Positions 1 through 8,265 of a stretch of 60,375 nt of DNA are shown piece after piece (within the stretch, counting starts at the first letter, position 1; each line of letters opens with the position of its first letter). The translations under genes and the position numbers were made by a program. The notes beneath the pieces were generated by a model that worked only from the letters and a program-made list of their open reading frames with translations, had not been told where the DNA came from and did not search any database. This DNA comes from Streptomyces sp. S3(2020) (lineage in GTDB: Bacteria; Actinomycetota; Actinomycetes; Streptomycetales; Streptomycetaceae). Location of the stretch: NCBI RefSeq assembly GCF_013044505.1, contig NZ_JABERD010000038.1:1-60375 (forward strand), given 5' to 3'.

Positions 1-1122
1 GCTTGGCGGCGGGCTGGACGACGGCGGGGCGGACGACGGCGGTGGCGAGGTGCTGCCGGAGCTGGAGCCGGAGCCCGAGCCGGACCCGGGAGTCGACGGC
101 TCGGAGGCCGACGACTGCGGTGGCGTGGTGGTCGTGGGCGGGGGAGTGGTCGTGGACCCGCCCGAGGAACCGGAGCCCCCGGCCACGCTCAGCATCACGT
201 ACTCCCCGAACCCCAGCTCGGTCCCGGCCGGCGGATCGGTCGCCGTGACCCGGGCGTCGTCCGGCGGCAGCCCCTTGCTGTCATAGCCGGCCGCGAGCCC
301 CTTGTCGGTCAGCGAGCGTCGGGCCTCTGCGAACGTCGCCCCGGCCAGGCTCGGCACCGCGCGCTTCTCCCGGGTGTCGAAGGCGGCGTCCTTCGCCCCC
401 GAGGTACCGACCGGCCGGCTGATGCCGCGGTCGGTGTCCTCGACGTCGACGAGCGCGATCTTCTCCAGGGGCCGGGGCGCGGGCCGCACCGCGACGACGG
501 AGGAACGGTCGTACCCCTTCCACTCCTGGTTCCCGTCCTCGAACTCGACCGAGATACGGCTCGTGTCACCCGCGAAGGGACGCAGCGGATTCCCGCAGGA
601 GCACTTCACCGCGGGCTGTCCCTGCGCATCGACCAGAATCGCGATTCCGGCCTGGAGTAAAGAGTCGTAGGGAACAGCCTTTCCCTTTTTGTAGTCGTGG
701 TTCTTCACGAGAGTGTCGTGACGCAACAGGACGGGTGTGAGCCGATCGAGATAATCCGGTATCCGATCCGTGGAGATTTCGAGAGCACGCGCCCATGCCT
801 GTGCCTTCTGGTCGTTCCTGGGATCGGTGAGGAATTGCTTGAGCTTGTCGACGTCACAGACGGTCGGTTGCTTCGAACCCCCGTACAGACCGGGGGTGTC
901 GCCCTGTTGCAGACTGCCCCGCACGGGCCGCGACGCGACCTGCGCGTCCTTTCCCAGCCCGCTGTTCTCGTCGAAGAACGGATCGAGCGCGGGCACCCCC
1001 GCGGCGACCGCCTTCACCAGCGTCAAAGGCGTCCCGCGGTCGCACCCGCTCAACGCGAGCGTGAGAACCAGCAGAAAGGCAACCTTTGTCACGAGCCTTT
1101 GCACGCATGCGCGAAATGTCAT
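1..1122 (-). CDS. PASTA-domain lipoprotein, DUF6777-like (3' end outside window)
   Basis: The frame is open from an ATG at 1122 to the window edge (374 codons, no stop), so the C-terminus is missing. The N-terminus has a basic start, a hydrophobic stretch and a lipobox (LALSGC), so this should be a lipoprotein anchored outside the membrane. The middle (about residues 30-230) resembles the Streptomyces DUF6777 family, a tentative recall. A PASTA-like domain follows (VPSLAGATFAEARRSLTDKG ... DPPAGTELG), then a Ser/Pro/Thr/Gly-rich tail. PASTA domains bind muropeptides or peptidoglycan, so a wall-linked sensing role is plausible. A GGGGAG ribosome site precedes the ATG; a GTG one codon upstream is the alternative start. 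Confidence 0.72.
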   Translation of the reverse strand, partial: MTFRACVQRLVTKVAFLLVLTLALSGCDRGTPLTLVKAVAAGVPALDPFFDENSGLGKDAQVASRPVRGSLQQGDTPGLYGGSKQPTVCDVDKLKQFLTDPRNDQKAQAWARALEISTDRIPDYLDRLTPVLLRHDTLVKNHDYKKGKAVPYDSLLQAGIAILVDAQGQPAVKCSCGNPLRPFAGDTSRISVEFEDGNQEWKGYDRSSVVAVRPAPRPLEKIALVDVEDTDRGISRPVGTSGAKDAAFDTREKRAVPSLAGATFAEARRSLTDKGLAAGYDSKGLPPDDARVTATDPPAGTELGFGEYVMLSVAGGSGSSGGSTTTPPPTTTTPPQSSASEPSTPGSGSGSGSSSGSTSPPPSSAPPSSSPPPS

Positions 1123-1180
1123 CACCGCTCCCCCCGGCGGTTTCCCCAACGCGCTTCATGCTACTGAATGGCGGAAATTT

Positions 1181-2131
1181 TCAGCGTCCACGTGTGTTCA
1201 ATGAGGCCAAATAGGCGTTGTATGCCTCGAGTTCCTTGTCGCCATCCCGATCCGCGGCCCGGTCTTTACGCTTGGCCTGTCGCTGTTCCGAGCCGTACCA
1301 CTGGAACAGCAGCGCGATCAGCACCAGTACGGACGGGATCTCGCTGAACGCCCAGGCGATACCGCCCGCCGCGTTCTGGTCGGAGAGCGCGTCGATGCCG
1401 AGCGAGGCGGGCGGGTTCTCGAACGTCTTCACCATCGGGGTGGACGCCATCATCAGCGCGATCCCGAAGAACGCGTGGAACGGCATGCCCGCGAACAGCT
1501 CCAGCATCCGCATCAGATAGCCGGGCCGCTCGGGACCGGGATCGACACCGATGATCGGCCAGAAGAACACCACGCCCACGGCGAGGAAGTGCACCATCAT
1601 CGCGACGTGCCCCGTCTTCGACCCCATCAGGAAGTCGAAGATCGGCGTGAAGTACAGCGCGTACAGGCTCGCGATGAACAGCGGGATGGTGAACGCCGGG
1701 TGCGTGATGATCCGCATGTACCGGCTGTGCAGCAGCGCGAGAAGCAGCTCACGCGGTCCCTTGCGCCCCCTGCCCGCGACCGGCAGCGCCCGCAGCGCCA
1801 GCGTCATCGGGGCGCCGAGCAGGATGAGGATCGGCGACAGCATGCTGATGACCATGTGCTGCACCATGTGCACGCTGAACATGACCATCCCGTAGTCGTT
1901 CAGCCTGGTGCACATCATCAGCCCGATGGACAGCACCCCGGCGACGTACGACACGGTCCGCCACACCGACCAGGCGTCCCCCCGCCGTCTCAGCCGCACG
2001 ACCCCCCACACGTACAGCACCAGCCCCACGAGGCAGGCGACGAGGAAGAACGGGTCGGCCGACCACTGAAGACCCCGCCCCAGCGTGAACGGCGGCAGAT
2101 CCATGGTCATGCCGTGCCCGCTGTGATCCAT
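1181..2131 (-). CDS. ctaG: CtaG-family cytochrome c oxidase assembly protein
   Basis: This 316-aa polytopic membrane protein belongs to the caa3-type CtaG family, which helps assemble cytochrome c oxidase, probably in copper delivery. Visible features are a His/Met-rich N-terminus (MDHSGHGMTM), about seven hydrophobic helices, and conserved His-containing stretches (HMVQHMVISMLSP, MVHFLAVGVVFFWPIIGVDP, GMPFHAFFGIALM). The C-terminus is charged and cytoplasmic. The gene lies downstream of pfkA on the same strand but behind a hairpin, so it probably has its own promoter. Length and motif order are normal for actinobacterial members. Confidence 0.9.
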   Translation of the reverse strand: MDHSGHGMTMDLPPFTLGRGLQWSADPFFLVACLVGLVLYVWGVVRLRRRGDAWSVWRTVSYVAGVLSIGLMMCTRLNDYGMVMFSVHMVQHMVISMLSPILILLGAPMTLALRALPVAGRGRKGPRELLLALLHSRYMRIITHPAFTIPLFIASLYALYFTPIFDFLMGSKTGHVAMMVHFLAVGVVFFWPIIGVDPGPERPGYLMRMLELFAGMPFHAFFGIALMMASTPMVKTFENPPASLGIDALSDQNAAGGIAWAFSEIPSVLVLIALLFQWYGSEQRQAKRKDRAADRDGDKELEAYNAYLASLNTRGR

Positions 2132-2186
2132 TCCGACGGCTCCTGATTCGTGGGGGTTGTGCGAGTCTGTCCGTCACAGACTAGAA

Positions 2187-2218
2187 CCGCCCCCGGCCGC
2201 AGCTGCGACCGGGGGCGG
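2187..2218 (-). terminator. Hairpin terminator after pfkA
   Basis: A perfect 10-bp GC stem (2187-2196 paired with 2209-2218) with a 12-nt loop lies 26 bp after the pfkA stop. Read on the minus strand it is followed by TTCTAG only, so the U-tract is weak, as is common in Streptomyces. Confidence 0.65.
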
Positions 2219-2243
2219 ACTCCTCGATTCCGTACGAGCTGCC

Positions 2244-3269
2244 CTAGAGGACGCACTCGGCTTCCTCGTAGCGCTCCGCGGGAACCGTCTTCAGCGTCTC
2301 CACGGCCTCCGCGAGCGGCACCATCAAGATGTCCGTCCCCTGGAGGGCGGTCATGTGGCCGAACTCCCCGCGGTGCACGGCCTCCACCGCGTGCCACCCG
2401 AAACGGGTCGCCAGCACCCGGTCGTACGCGGTCGGCGTACCGCCCCGCTGCACATGCCCCAGGATGACCGGCCGCGCTTCCTTCCCCAGCCGCTGCTCCA
2501 GCTCGATGGAGAGCTGACGGGCGATCCCGGCGAACCGCTCGTGCCCGTAGATGTCCTTGGCGCCCTCGTCGAACTCCATGGACCCGGCGGCCGGCTTGGC
2601 CCCCTCCGCGGCGACGACGATCGCGAACCGCTTGCCCGCCTCGAACCGTTCGCCGACCCGCTTGGCCAACTCCTCAATGTCGAAGGGCCGTTCCGGTACG
2701 ACGATCGCGTGCGCGCCGGCCGCCATGCCCGAGTGCAGCGCGATCCAGCCGGTGTGCCGCCCCATGACCTCGACGACCAGCACCCGCTGGTGCGACTCGG
2801 CGGTGGTCTTGAGCCGGTCCAGGGCCTCCGTGGCCACACCGACGGCCGTGTCGAAGCCGAAGGTGACATCCGTGACCGCGATGTCGTTGTCGATGGTCTT
2901 GGGCACGCCCACGATCGGCAGACCGGCGTCCGACATCAGCCGGGCCGCCTTCAGGGTGCCCTCGCCGCCGATCGGGATGATCGCGTCGAGACCGAGGTCC
3001 TGGACATGCCCCCTGGCCCGCTCGACCCCGTCACGCAGATGCGAGGGCTGGACCCGGGAGGAGCCGAGGATGGTGCCGCCGCGGGCCAGGATGCCGCCCA
3101 CCGCGTCGAGGTCGAGCTTGAGGTAGTCGCACTCCAGGAGGCCCTTCCAGCCGTCCCGGAAGCCGATGACCTCGTCGCCGTGGTCGACGACGGCGCGGTG
3201 CACGACGGACCGGATGACGGCGTTCAGGCCGGGGCAGTCGCCGCCGGACGTGAGGACACCAATGCGCAT
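2244..3269 (-). CDS. pfkA: 6-phosphofructokinase
   Basis: PfkA phosphorylates fructose 6-phosphate to fructose 1,6-bisphosphate in glycolysis. The 341-aa protein starts MRIGVLTSGGDCPGLN (nucleotide-binding loop). It carries GGEGTL in the phosphate-donor region, where Gly rather than Asp favours ATP over pyrophosphate, the PKTIDND substrate motif, and the MGRHTGWIA segment. The length matches Streptomyces PfkA. An in-frame TTG seven codons upstream (3290) would extend it, but family alignment favours the ATG at 3269. The 191 bp upstream, towards gatD, should hold its promoter. Confidence 0.95.
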   Translation of the reverse strand: MRIGVLTSGGDCPGLNAVIRSVVHRAVVDHGDEVIGFRDGWKGLLECDYLKLDLDAVGGILARGGTILGSSRVQPSHLRDGVERARGHVQDLGLDAIIPIGGEGTLKAARLMSDAGLPIVGVPKTIDNDIAVTDVTFGFDTAVGVATEALDRLKTTAESHQRVLVVEVMGRHTGWIALHSGMAAGAHAIVVPERPFDIEELAKRVGERFEAGKRFAIVVAAEGAKPAAGSMEFDEGAKDIYGHERFAGIARQLSIELEQRLGKEARPVILGHVQRGGTPTAYDRVLATRFGWHAVEAVHRGEFGHMTALQGTDILMVPLAEAVETLKTVPAERYEEAECVL

Positions 3270-3460
3270 AGCCCGAAACAACCTTCTCAACGTGGGCCGG
3301 GGACCGGACCACGCTGTCCGGCTCGATCCCCGCCACCCTAGCGGCAGGAGGGGGCGGGGTCGTACCGTGCGTCCGCCTGCTGGACGACCCCGCTCAGGTG
3401 TGCGGAGACATCGTCAGACGGGCTGGTAAAAGCTGCCTGGAGGCCAGGTGAAATCGCAGC

Positions 3461-4189
3461 TCAGGCAGGCTGCTGTGCGGCGGCGATGCGCTCGGTGCGC
3501 AGCGCCTCGTACCAGCGGTCGTCGGTGGGCGGCAGCGCGTTCACGTCGAGCGCCAGCTTCAGCAGCAGATCGGCGATGAGCGGGTTCCGCGCCAGCACCG
3601 GGCCGTGCATGTAGGTACCGAAGACGGTGTCGTTGTACGCGCCCTCCGTACCGTCGCCCGTCCCGTTGCCGTTGCCGAACTTGACCTGGGCCAGCGGGCG
3701 GGCCGTCGGTCCGAGGTGGGTGACGCCCTGGTGGTTCTCGAAGCCGGTCAGCGAGGGCAGACCGAGCCGCGGGTCGATGTCCGCGAGCACGTCACCGACG
3801 CACCGCTCGCCCTCACCGCGTACCGAGACCACGTCGAGCAGCCCGAGGCCGGGCTCGCGCTGGCCGAGGTCGTTGATGAACTCGTGGCCGAGGATCTGGT
3901 AGCCGGCGCACACCGAGAAGACGATCGCGCCGTTCTCCACGGCCCGGTGCAGACCGCCGTCCCGGCGCAGCCGCTCGGCCGCGAGCCGCTGCGGACGGTC
4001 CTCGCCGCCGCCGATGAGATAGATGTCCCCGGAGGTCGGGATCGGCTGGTCACTGCGTACGTCGAGACGGGCCACGTCGAGGCCGCGCTGCCGCGCCCGG
4101 CGCTCCACGACCAGGACGTTGCCCTGGTCGCCGTAGGTGCTGAGCAGGTCGGGATAGATCCAGACGACCCGCAGCTGGTTGTCGCTCAC
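3461..4189 (-). CDS. gatD: Lipid II isoglutaminyl synthase, glutaminase subunit GatD
   Basis: GatD is the class I glutamine amidotransferase subunit of the MurT-GatD complex. It supplies ammonia to amidate the alpha-carboxyl of D-Glu in the lipid II stem peptide. The 242-aa protein has the nucleophile elbow SVCAGYQILG (Cys94) and a late YMHGPVL segment with the catalytic His. The CobB/CobQ-like fold is evident from YLIGGGEDRPQ. The GTG start at 4189 (GTG AGC GAC) has an AGGGGA ribosome site. It begins 18 nt after the murT stop, so the two form one operon and an obligate heterodimer. Confidence 0.95.
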   Translation of the reverse strand: MSDNQLRVVWIYPDLLSTYGDQGNVLVVERRARQRGLDVARLDVRSDQPIPTSGDIYLIGGGEDRPQRLAAERLRRDGGLHRAVENGAIVFSVCAGYQILGHEFINDLGQREPGLGLLDVVSVRGEGERCVGDVLADIDPRLGLPSLTGFENHQGVTHLGPTARPLAQVKFGNGNGTGDGTEGAYNDTVFGTYMHGPVLARNPLIADLLLKLALDVNALPPTDDRWYEALRTERIAAAQQPA

Positions 4190-4207
4190 AAAAGTCCCCT
4201 GAGTGTG

Positions 4208-5446
4208 TCAGTTGCCGACGCGGCGGCGCAGGTCCTGGAAGGCGGTGTAGTTCGCGATGACCTCGATGCGGCCCGGCGGGCACATCTGCACGGCCTGTTC
4301 GAGGTTCTCGCAGACCTGGAAGTGCTGGTTCGCGACCTCCAGTCGGACCGCGAGGTCGAGCTTCCGGTCGCCGAGCACACAGATCGGATGGCCGGTCAGA
4401 CGCGTGTAGTCGACGTCCCACAGCCAGGAGGTGTCGGTGCCGTCGGCGCCGCGCGCGTTCACCGAGAGGATCACCGGGGTGGGCGGCGGATCGATCAGGC
4501 TGAACGTTTCGAGCCAGCCCGCGGGGTTCTTCGCGAGCAGCAGTCGCAGGTCCCGCTCCTGGAACTGCACGACGTCGTAGCGTCCGGCCACGGCCTGCAC
4601 CTGGTACATGCGCTCCAGGGCGACCTGCGGCGGTACCCCGAAGACGGCGGCGACGGCGGCCGAGGAGGCGGCGTTGGCCTTGTTGGCGCGGCCGGGCAGC
4701 TGGAGGTGGATGGGCCACGCGGAGCCGTGCGGGTCGAGCACATGGTCCCCGGACAGCGCCCAGCTCGGCGTGGGCCGGCGGAAGCCGCACTCACCGCAGA
4801 ACCAGTCGTCGCCCGGCCGCTGCATCACACCGCCGCAGGCCGGGCAGGACCAGGCGTCGTCCTTCCACATCTGCCCCGCGGCGACCCAGATCACGTTGGG
4901 GGAGGAGGAGGCGGCCCACACGACGAGCGGGTCGTCGGCGTTGGCGATGATGACGGCCTTGCTGCCCGCCAGCCCCTCGCGCCAGTTCTCGGCGAGCATG
5001 CGGGTCTCGGCGGCCCGGTCCAGCTGGTCGCGGGAGAGGTTGAGCAGGGCGATGCACTTCGGGTCGGTGTCCCGGGCGACACCGGCGAGATACTTCTCGT
5101 CGACCTCGATCACGCCGTACCGCGCCTCGGATCCACCGGCGAGCGCCGAGGTGATGCCGGCGGGCATGTTGGCGCCGAGCGCGTTGGAGACGACCGGCCC
5201 CGCGGCGCCCAGCGCCTCGGCGATGAGCCGGGTCGTGGTCGTCTTGCCGTTGGTCGCCGAGACCAGGACGACGTCCAGGTTCTGGGCGAGCCGGGCGAGA
5301 AGGTCGGGGTCGAGTTTGAGTGCCACCCGGCCGCCGATCACCGAACCGCTGCCGCGCCCCGCGGCGCGCGATGCCGCTGCGACCGCCTTACCGGCGGTCA
5401 CGGCGATCTTGGCCCGCGGCGTGAGCGGGTCCGAGTTGCCTGCCAT
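4208..5446 (-). CDS. murT: Lipid II isoglutaminyl synthase, ligase subunit MurT
   Basis: MurT is the Mur-ligase-like subunit that activates the D-Glu carboxylate of lipid II with ATP and accepts ammonia from GatD. The 412-aa protein has the P-loop ATNGKTTTTRLIAEAL, the central ligase segment with ANADDPLV, and the MurT-specific zinc ribbon (SCPACGG ... FCGECGF). The C-terminal DUF1727 region contacts GatD. The ATG at 5446 is 103 bp from the divergent def gene, so both promoters lie in that gap. Confidence 0.95.
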   Translation of the reverse strand: MAGNSDPLTPRAKIAVTAGKAVAAASRAAGRGSGSVIGGRVALKLDPDLLARLAQNLDVVLVSATNGKTTTTRLIAEALGAAGPVVSNALGANMPAGITSALAGGSEARYGVIEVDEKYLAGVARDTDPKCIALLNLSRDQLDRAAETRMLAENWREGLAGSKAVIIANADDPLVVWAASSSPNVIWVAAGQMWKDDAWSCPACGGVMQRPGDDWFCGECGFRRPTPSWALSGDHVLDPHGSAWPIHLQLPGRANKANAASSAAVAAVFGVPPQVALERMYQVQAVAGRYDVVQFQERDLRLLLAKNPAGWLETFSLIDPPPTPVILSVNARGADGTDTSWLWDVDYTRLTGHPICVLGDRKLDLAVRLEVANQHFQVCENLEQAVQMCPPGRIEVIANYTAFQDLRRRVGN

Positions 5447-5549
5447 CAGTTCTCGATCCTCCTTGCGTACGCGCCGCGCCTGACGGCAACGTGGTGGTGG
5501 TCAGCCTATCGAGATCCATTCGCACTCCCGAATCCGTACCCTTGCCGAC

Positions 5550-6095
5550 ATGCGACACGGTTTGATTCCGGGCACCCGCGGACGGGTGCGGCCGATGACT
5601 CTCCTCGGCGATCCGGTACTGCATTCCCCCTGCGAGGACGTCACAGACTTCGGTCCCGAACTGGCGTCCCTGGTCGAGGATCTGTTCGCCACGATGTACG
5701 CCGCCGAGGGCGTCGGCCTGGCCGCGAACCAGGTGGGCGAGTCCCTGCGAGTCTTCGTGTACGACTGCCCGGACGACGAGGACGTCCGGCATCTGGGCCA
5801 TGTCGTGAACCCGCGGTTGGTGGAAGCCGACGGCGTGGTGCTGCGGGGCCCGGAGGGCTGCCTGTCCCTGCCGGGCCTGGAGGCCGGAACGGAACGGTAC
5901 GACCACGCGGTGGTGGAGGGCTTCACGGTGACGGGCGACCGGGTGAGGCTCCATGGCACGGGCTTCTTCGCAAGGTGCTTGCAGCATGAGACGGACCACC
6001 TGGAGGGCCGTGTGTACGCGGACCACCTGACGGGTTGGCGCCACCGCAGACTGATGCGACAGGTGGCCCGAGCCTCTTGGGGCCGGTCCGGCTGA
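5550..6095 (+). CDS. def: Peptide deformylase
   Basis: The enzyme removes the formyl group from the N-terminal Met of nascent proteins. All three class motifs are present in order: GVGLAANQ (motif 1), EGCLSLPG (motif 2, metal-binding Cys) and HETDHLEG (motif 3, HExxH). At 181 aa it is a normal bacterial Def. It diverges from murT. A structured intergenic repeat separates it from the convergent TetR gene. Streptomyces usually carries several def paralogues; which one this is cannot be told from sequence alone. Confidence 0.94.
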   Translation: MRHGLIPGTRGRVRPMTLLGDPVLHSPCEDVTDFGPELASLVEDLFATMYAAEGVGLAANQVGESLRVFVYDCPDDEDVRHLGHVVNPRLVEADGVVLRGPEGCLSLPGLEAGTERYDHAVVEGFTVTGDRVRLHGTGFFARCLQHETDHLEGRVYADHLTGWRHRRLMRQVARASWGRSG

Positions 6096-6102
6096 CGTAC
6101 CT

Positions 6103-6160
6103 CAGGGGCGCGGGGCTGTGTCGATTTGCGGCTCCGCCGCGTGGGCGCGACAAGCCCCCA
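6103..6160. repeat. Structured intergenic element between convergent genes
   Basis: The sequence folds as an outer stem (GGGGCTgTGTCG 6112-6123 with CGACAAGCCCC 6148-6158) enclosing a small GCGG/CCGC hairpin (6128-6131 with 6137-6140). From memory this resembles a short palindromic element found in many Streptomyces intergenic regions. It may also serve as a bidirectional terminator for def and the TetR gene. Confidence 0.5.
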
Positions 6161-6185
6161 CCGGCCGGTGGACGAGACACAACCC

Positions 6186-6830
6186 TCAGAACCCGGGACC
6201 GCCCACTTTGTCCCCCGCCGCCGCCAGCCGACCCCACAACAGATCAGCCAGGCTCCGCACCAACTCGGCCCGGGAACAAGGCCGTTCCCCCAGCCACCAG
6301 TCTCCGGCCGCATGCATCATCCCGACGATCCCATGCCCCCACACCCGGGCCAGCTGCTGCCCGCCCGGCCCGAGATCCAGCCGGTCCTCGATGACCTGGG
6401 CCAACTCCTCGCCCATCCGCCGAAGCAGCGGCACGGAGTGCTTGCCCACATCGAACCCGGGGTCCCCGGACGGCGCGCCCTCCGCCGGATGCATCAGGAA
6501 GCGGTACACCTGAGGCCGCGCCTCGATCGCGGCGAGGTACGTGTCGAGCGTCGCCTCCACCCGCTCCCGCCGATCCGCCGGAGCGTCCAGCGCGGCCCGC
6601 AGGGAATCCAGCAACGCGTCCGTATGCCTCTTGGCCAAAGCCGCGTAAAGTCCCCCCTTGTCGCCGAAGTGGCGGTAGAGGATCGGCTTGGTGATGCCGG
6701 CTTCCGCGGCGATCGCGTTCATGGAGGCCTGCGGTCCGTCACGCAGGACCACTCTGTCCGCGGCTTCCAGCAGCTCGCGCCGACGGCGGTCGGCGGACTT
6801 CTGCTGATCGGTCCGCTGCGTGGTGTCCAT
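6186..6830 (-). CDS. TetR-family transcriptional regulator
   Basis: A 214-aa TetR repressor. The N-terminal helix-turn-helix spans about residues 15-62 (RRRELLEAADRVVLRDG, then AIAAEAGITKPILYRHFGDK). The C-terminal helical ligand-binding domain contains YLAAIEARPQVYRFLMHP, typical of members next to fatty-acid genes. It is transcribed away from the acyl-CoA dehydrogenase at 7003, and inverted repeats in the gap overlap that gene's predicted promoter. It is therefore probably the local repressor, with an acyl-CoA or related effector by inference. Confidence 0.88.
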   Translation of the reverse strand: MDTTQRTDQQKSADRRRRELLEAADRVVLRDGPQASMNAIAAEAGITKPILYRHFGDKGGLYAALAKRHTDALLDSLRAALDAPADRRERVEATLDTYLAAIEARPQVYRFLMHPAEGAPSGDPGFDVGKHSVPLLRRMGEELAQVIEDRLDLGPGGQQLARVWGHGIVGMMHAAGDWWLGERPCSRAELVRSLADLLWGRLAAAGDKVGGPGF

Positions 6831-6926
6831 GAGCTCTCCCCACCCGTGCTGATTCGGTGACGCCTGCGCAAACTAACACTCAACATGCCCGACGCATCGA
6901 ACGGGCTACCGAGCGGTCATCAGGAG

Positions 6927-6974
6927 TTGACTTTTCCTACCGACCGGTAACAGACTCGGGTTACCGCTAGTAAC
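6927..6974 (+). promoter_or_regulatory. Promoter and TetR operator of the acyl-CoA dehydrogenase gene
   Basis: A TTGACT -35 (6927-6932) and a weak CAGACT -10 (6951-6956) are 18 bp apart. Between them is the inverted repeat TACCGACCGGTA (6938-6949, 10 of 12 positions symmetrical). A second one, GTTACCGCTAGTAAC (6960-6974), follows the -10. Both share TACCG...GTAA half-sites. Repressor binding here would block polymerase. Confidence 0.6.
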
Positions 6975-7002
6975 ATGCACGTGCGCCGCCGCTGGAGGGG
7001 AC

Positions 7003-8229
7003 ATGGCCGAGTTCACCATGGAGCTCAACGACGAACAGAAGGAGGTCCGGGACTGGTTGCACGGTTTCGCCGCCGATGTGATCCGGCCCGCGGCCGCCGA
7101 ATGGGACGAGCGTGAGGAGACTCCCTGGCCGGTCATCCAGGAGGCCGCCAAGGTCGGCATCTACTCACTCGACTTCTACGCCCAGCAGTACTTCGACTCC
7201 ACCGGCCTCGGCATCCCCATGGCCATGGAGGAGCTGTTCTGGGGTGACGCGGGCATCGCCCTGTCGATCGTCGGTACCGGTCTGGCCGCCGTGGGCGTCC
7301 TCGCCAACGGCACCGAGGAGCAGATCGGCACCTGGATCCCGCAGATGTACGGCGACGCGAACGACGTCAAGGTCGCCGCGTTCTGCTCCTCCGAGCCCGA
7401 CGCCGGCTCGGACGTGGCCTCGATGCGCACCCGCGCGGTGTACGACGAGGCCAAGGACGAGTGGGTGCTCAACGGCACGAAGACCTGGGCGACCAACGGC
7501 GGTATCGCCAACGTCCACGTCGTCGTCGCGGTCATCGACTCCGAGCTCGGCTCCAAGGGCCACGCGTCCTTCATCATCCCGCCGAACACACCCGGCCTGT
7601 CCCAGGGCCAGAAGTTCAAGAAGCACGGCATCCGCGCCTCCCACACCGCCGAGGTGGTGCTGGAGAACGTCCGCGTCCCCGGCTCCTGCCTCCTCGGCGG
7701 CAAGGAGAAGCTGGACGAGCGCCTGGCCCGCGCCCGCGAGCGCGCCAAGGCGGGCGGCGAGCGCGTGAAGAACGCCGCGATGGCCACCTTCGAGGCCTCC
7801 CGTCCGGCCGTCGGCGCGATGGCGGTCGGCACCGCCCGCGCCGCGTACGAGGTCGCCCTCGACTACGCCAAGACCCGTGAGCAGTTCGGCCGCCCGATCA
7901 TCGACAACCAGGGCGTCGCCTTCCAGCTCGCCGACATGCGCACCTCCATCGACGCCGCCCGCCTCCTGGTCTGGCGCGCCTCCTGGATGGCCATCAACGG
8001 CAGGCCGTTCACCGCGGCCGAGGGCTCGATGTCCAAGCTCTTCGCGAGCGAGACGGCGAAGAAGGTCACGGCCCAGGCGATCCAGATACTCGGCGGCAAC
8101 GGCTACACCCGGGAGTACCCGGTGGAGCGCATGCACCGTGACGCCGCGATCTACACGATCTTCGAGGGCACGAGCGAGATCCAGCGCCTGGTGATCGCCC
8201 GCACCCTGTCGGGGATGCCGATCCGATAG
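7003..8229 (+). CDS. Acyl-CoA dehydrogenase
   Basis: This 408-aa FAD enzyme catalyses alpha,beta-dehydrogenation of acyl-CoA in beta-oxidation or branched-chain amino-acid breakdown. The signature [16 protein letters not shown] and the active-site segment [15 protein letters not shown] are present; the Glu of FEGTSEIQ is the usual catalytic base. A highly charged insertion (about residues 243-265, [20 protein letters not shown]) sits before the C-terminal helical domain. The ATG has a GGAGGGG ribosome site. It diverges from a TetR regulator and ends at a bidirectional hairpin. Substrate length cannot be read from sequence. Confidence 0.92.
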   Translation: MAEFTMELNDEQKEVRDWLHGFAADVIRPAAAEWDEREETPWPVIQEAAKVGIYSLDFYAQQYFDSTGLGIPMAMEELFWGDAGIALSIVGTGLAAVGVLANGTEEQIGTWIPQMYGDANDVKVAAFCSSEPDAGSDVASMRTRAVYDEAKDEWVLNGTKTWATNGGIANVHVVVAVIDSELGSKGHASFIIPPNTPGLSQGQKFKKHGIRASHTAEVVLENVRVPGSCLLGGKEKLDERLARARERAKAGGERVKNAAMATFEASRPAVGAMAVGTARAAYEVALDYAKTREQFGRPIIDNQGVAFQLADMRTSIDAARLLVWRASWMAINGRPFTAAEGSMSKLFASETAKKVTAQAIQILGGNGYTREYPVERMHRDAAIYTIFEGTSEIQRLVIARTLSGMPIR

Positions 8230-8237
8230 CGCCACCC

Positions 8238-8265
8238 GGGGCGTCGGCACGGCAGCCGGCGCCCC
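8238..8265. terminator. Bidirectional hairpin between convergent genes
   Basis: A 10-bp stem (8238-8247 with 8256-8265, one G-T wobble) and an 8-nt loop sit in the 35-bp gap between the dehydrogenase stop and the VWA gene stop. It overlaps the last base of the latter. Confidence 0.6.

Noticed and set aside
3605..5989. 794-aa plus-strand frame opposite gatD-murT
   Set aside because: It is the GC-rich antisense shadow of well-motifed gatD and murT genes.
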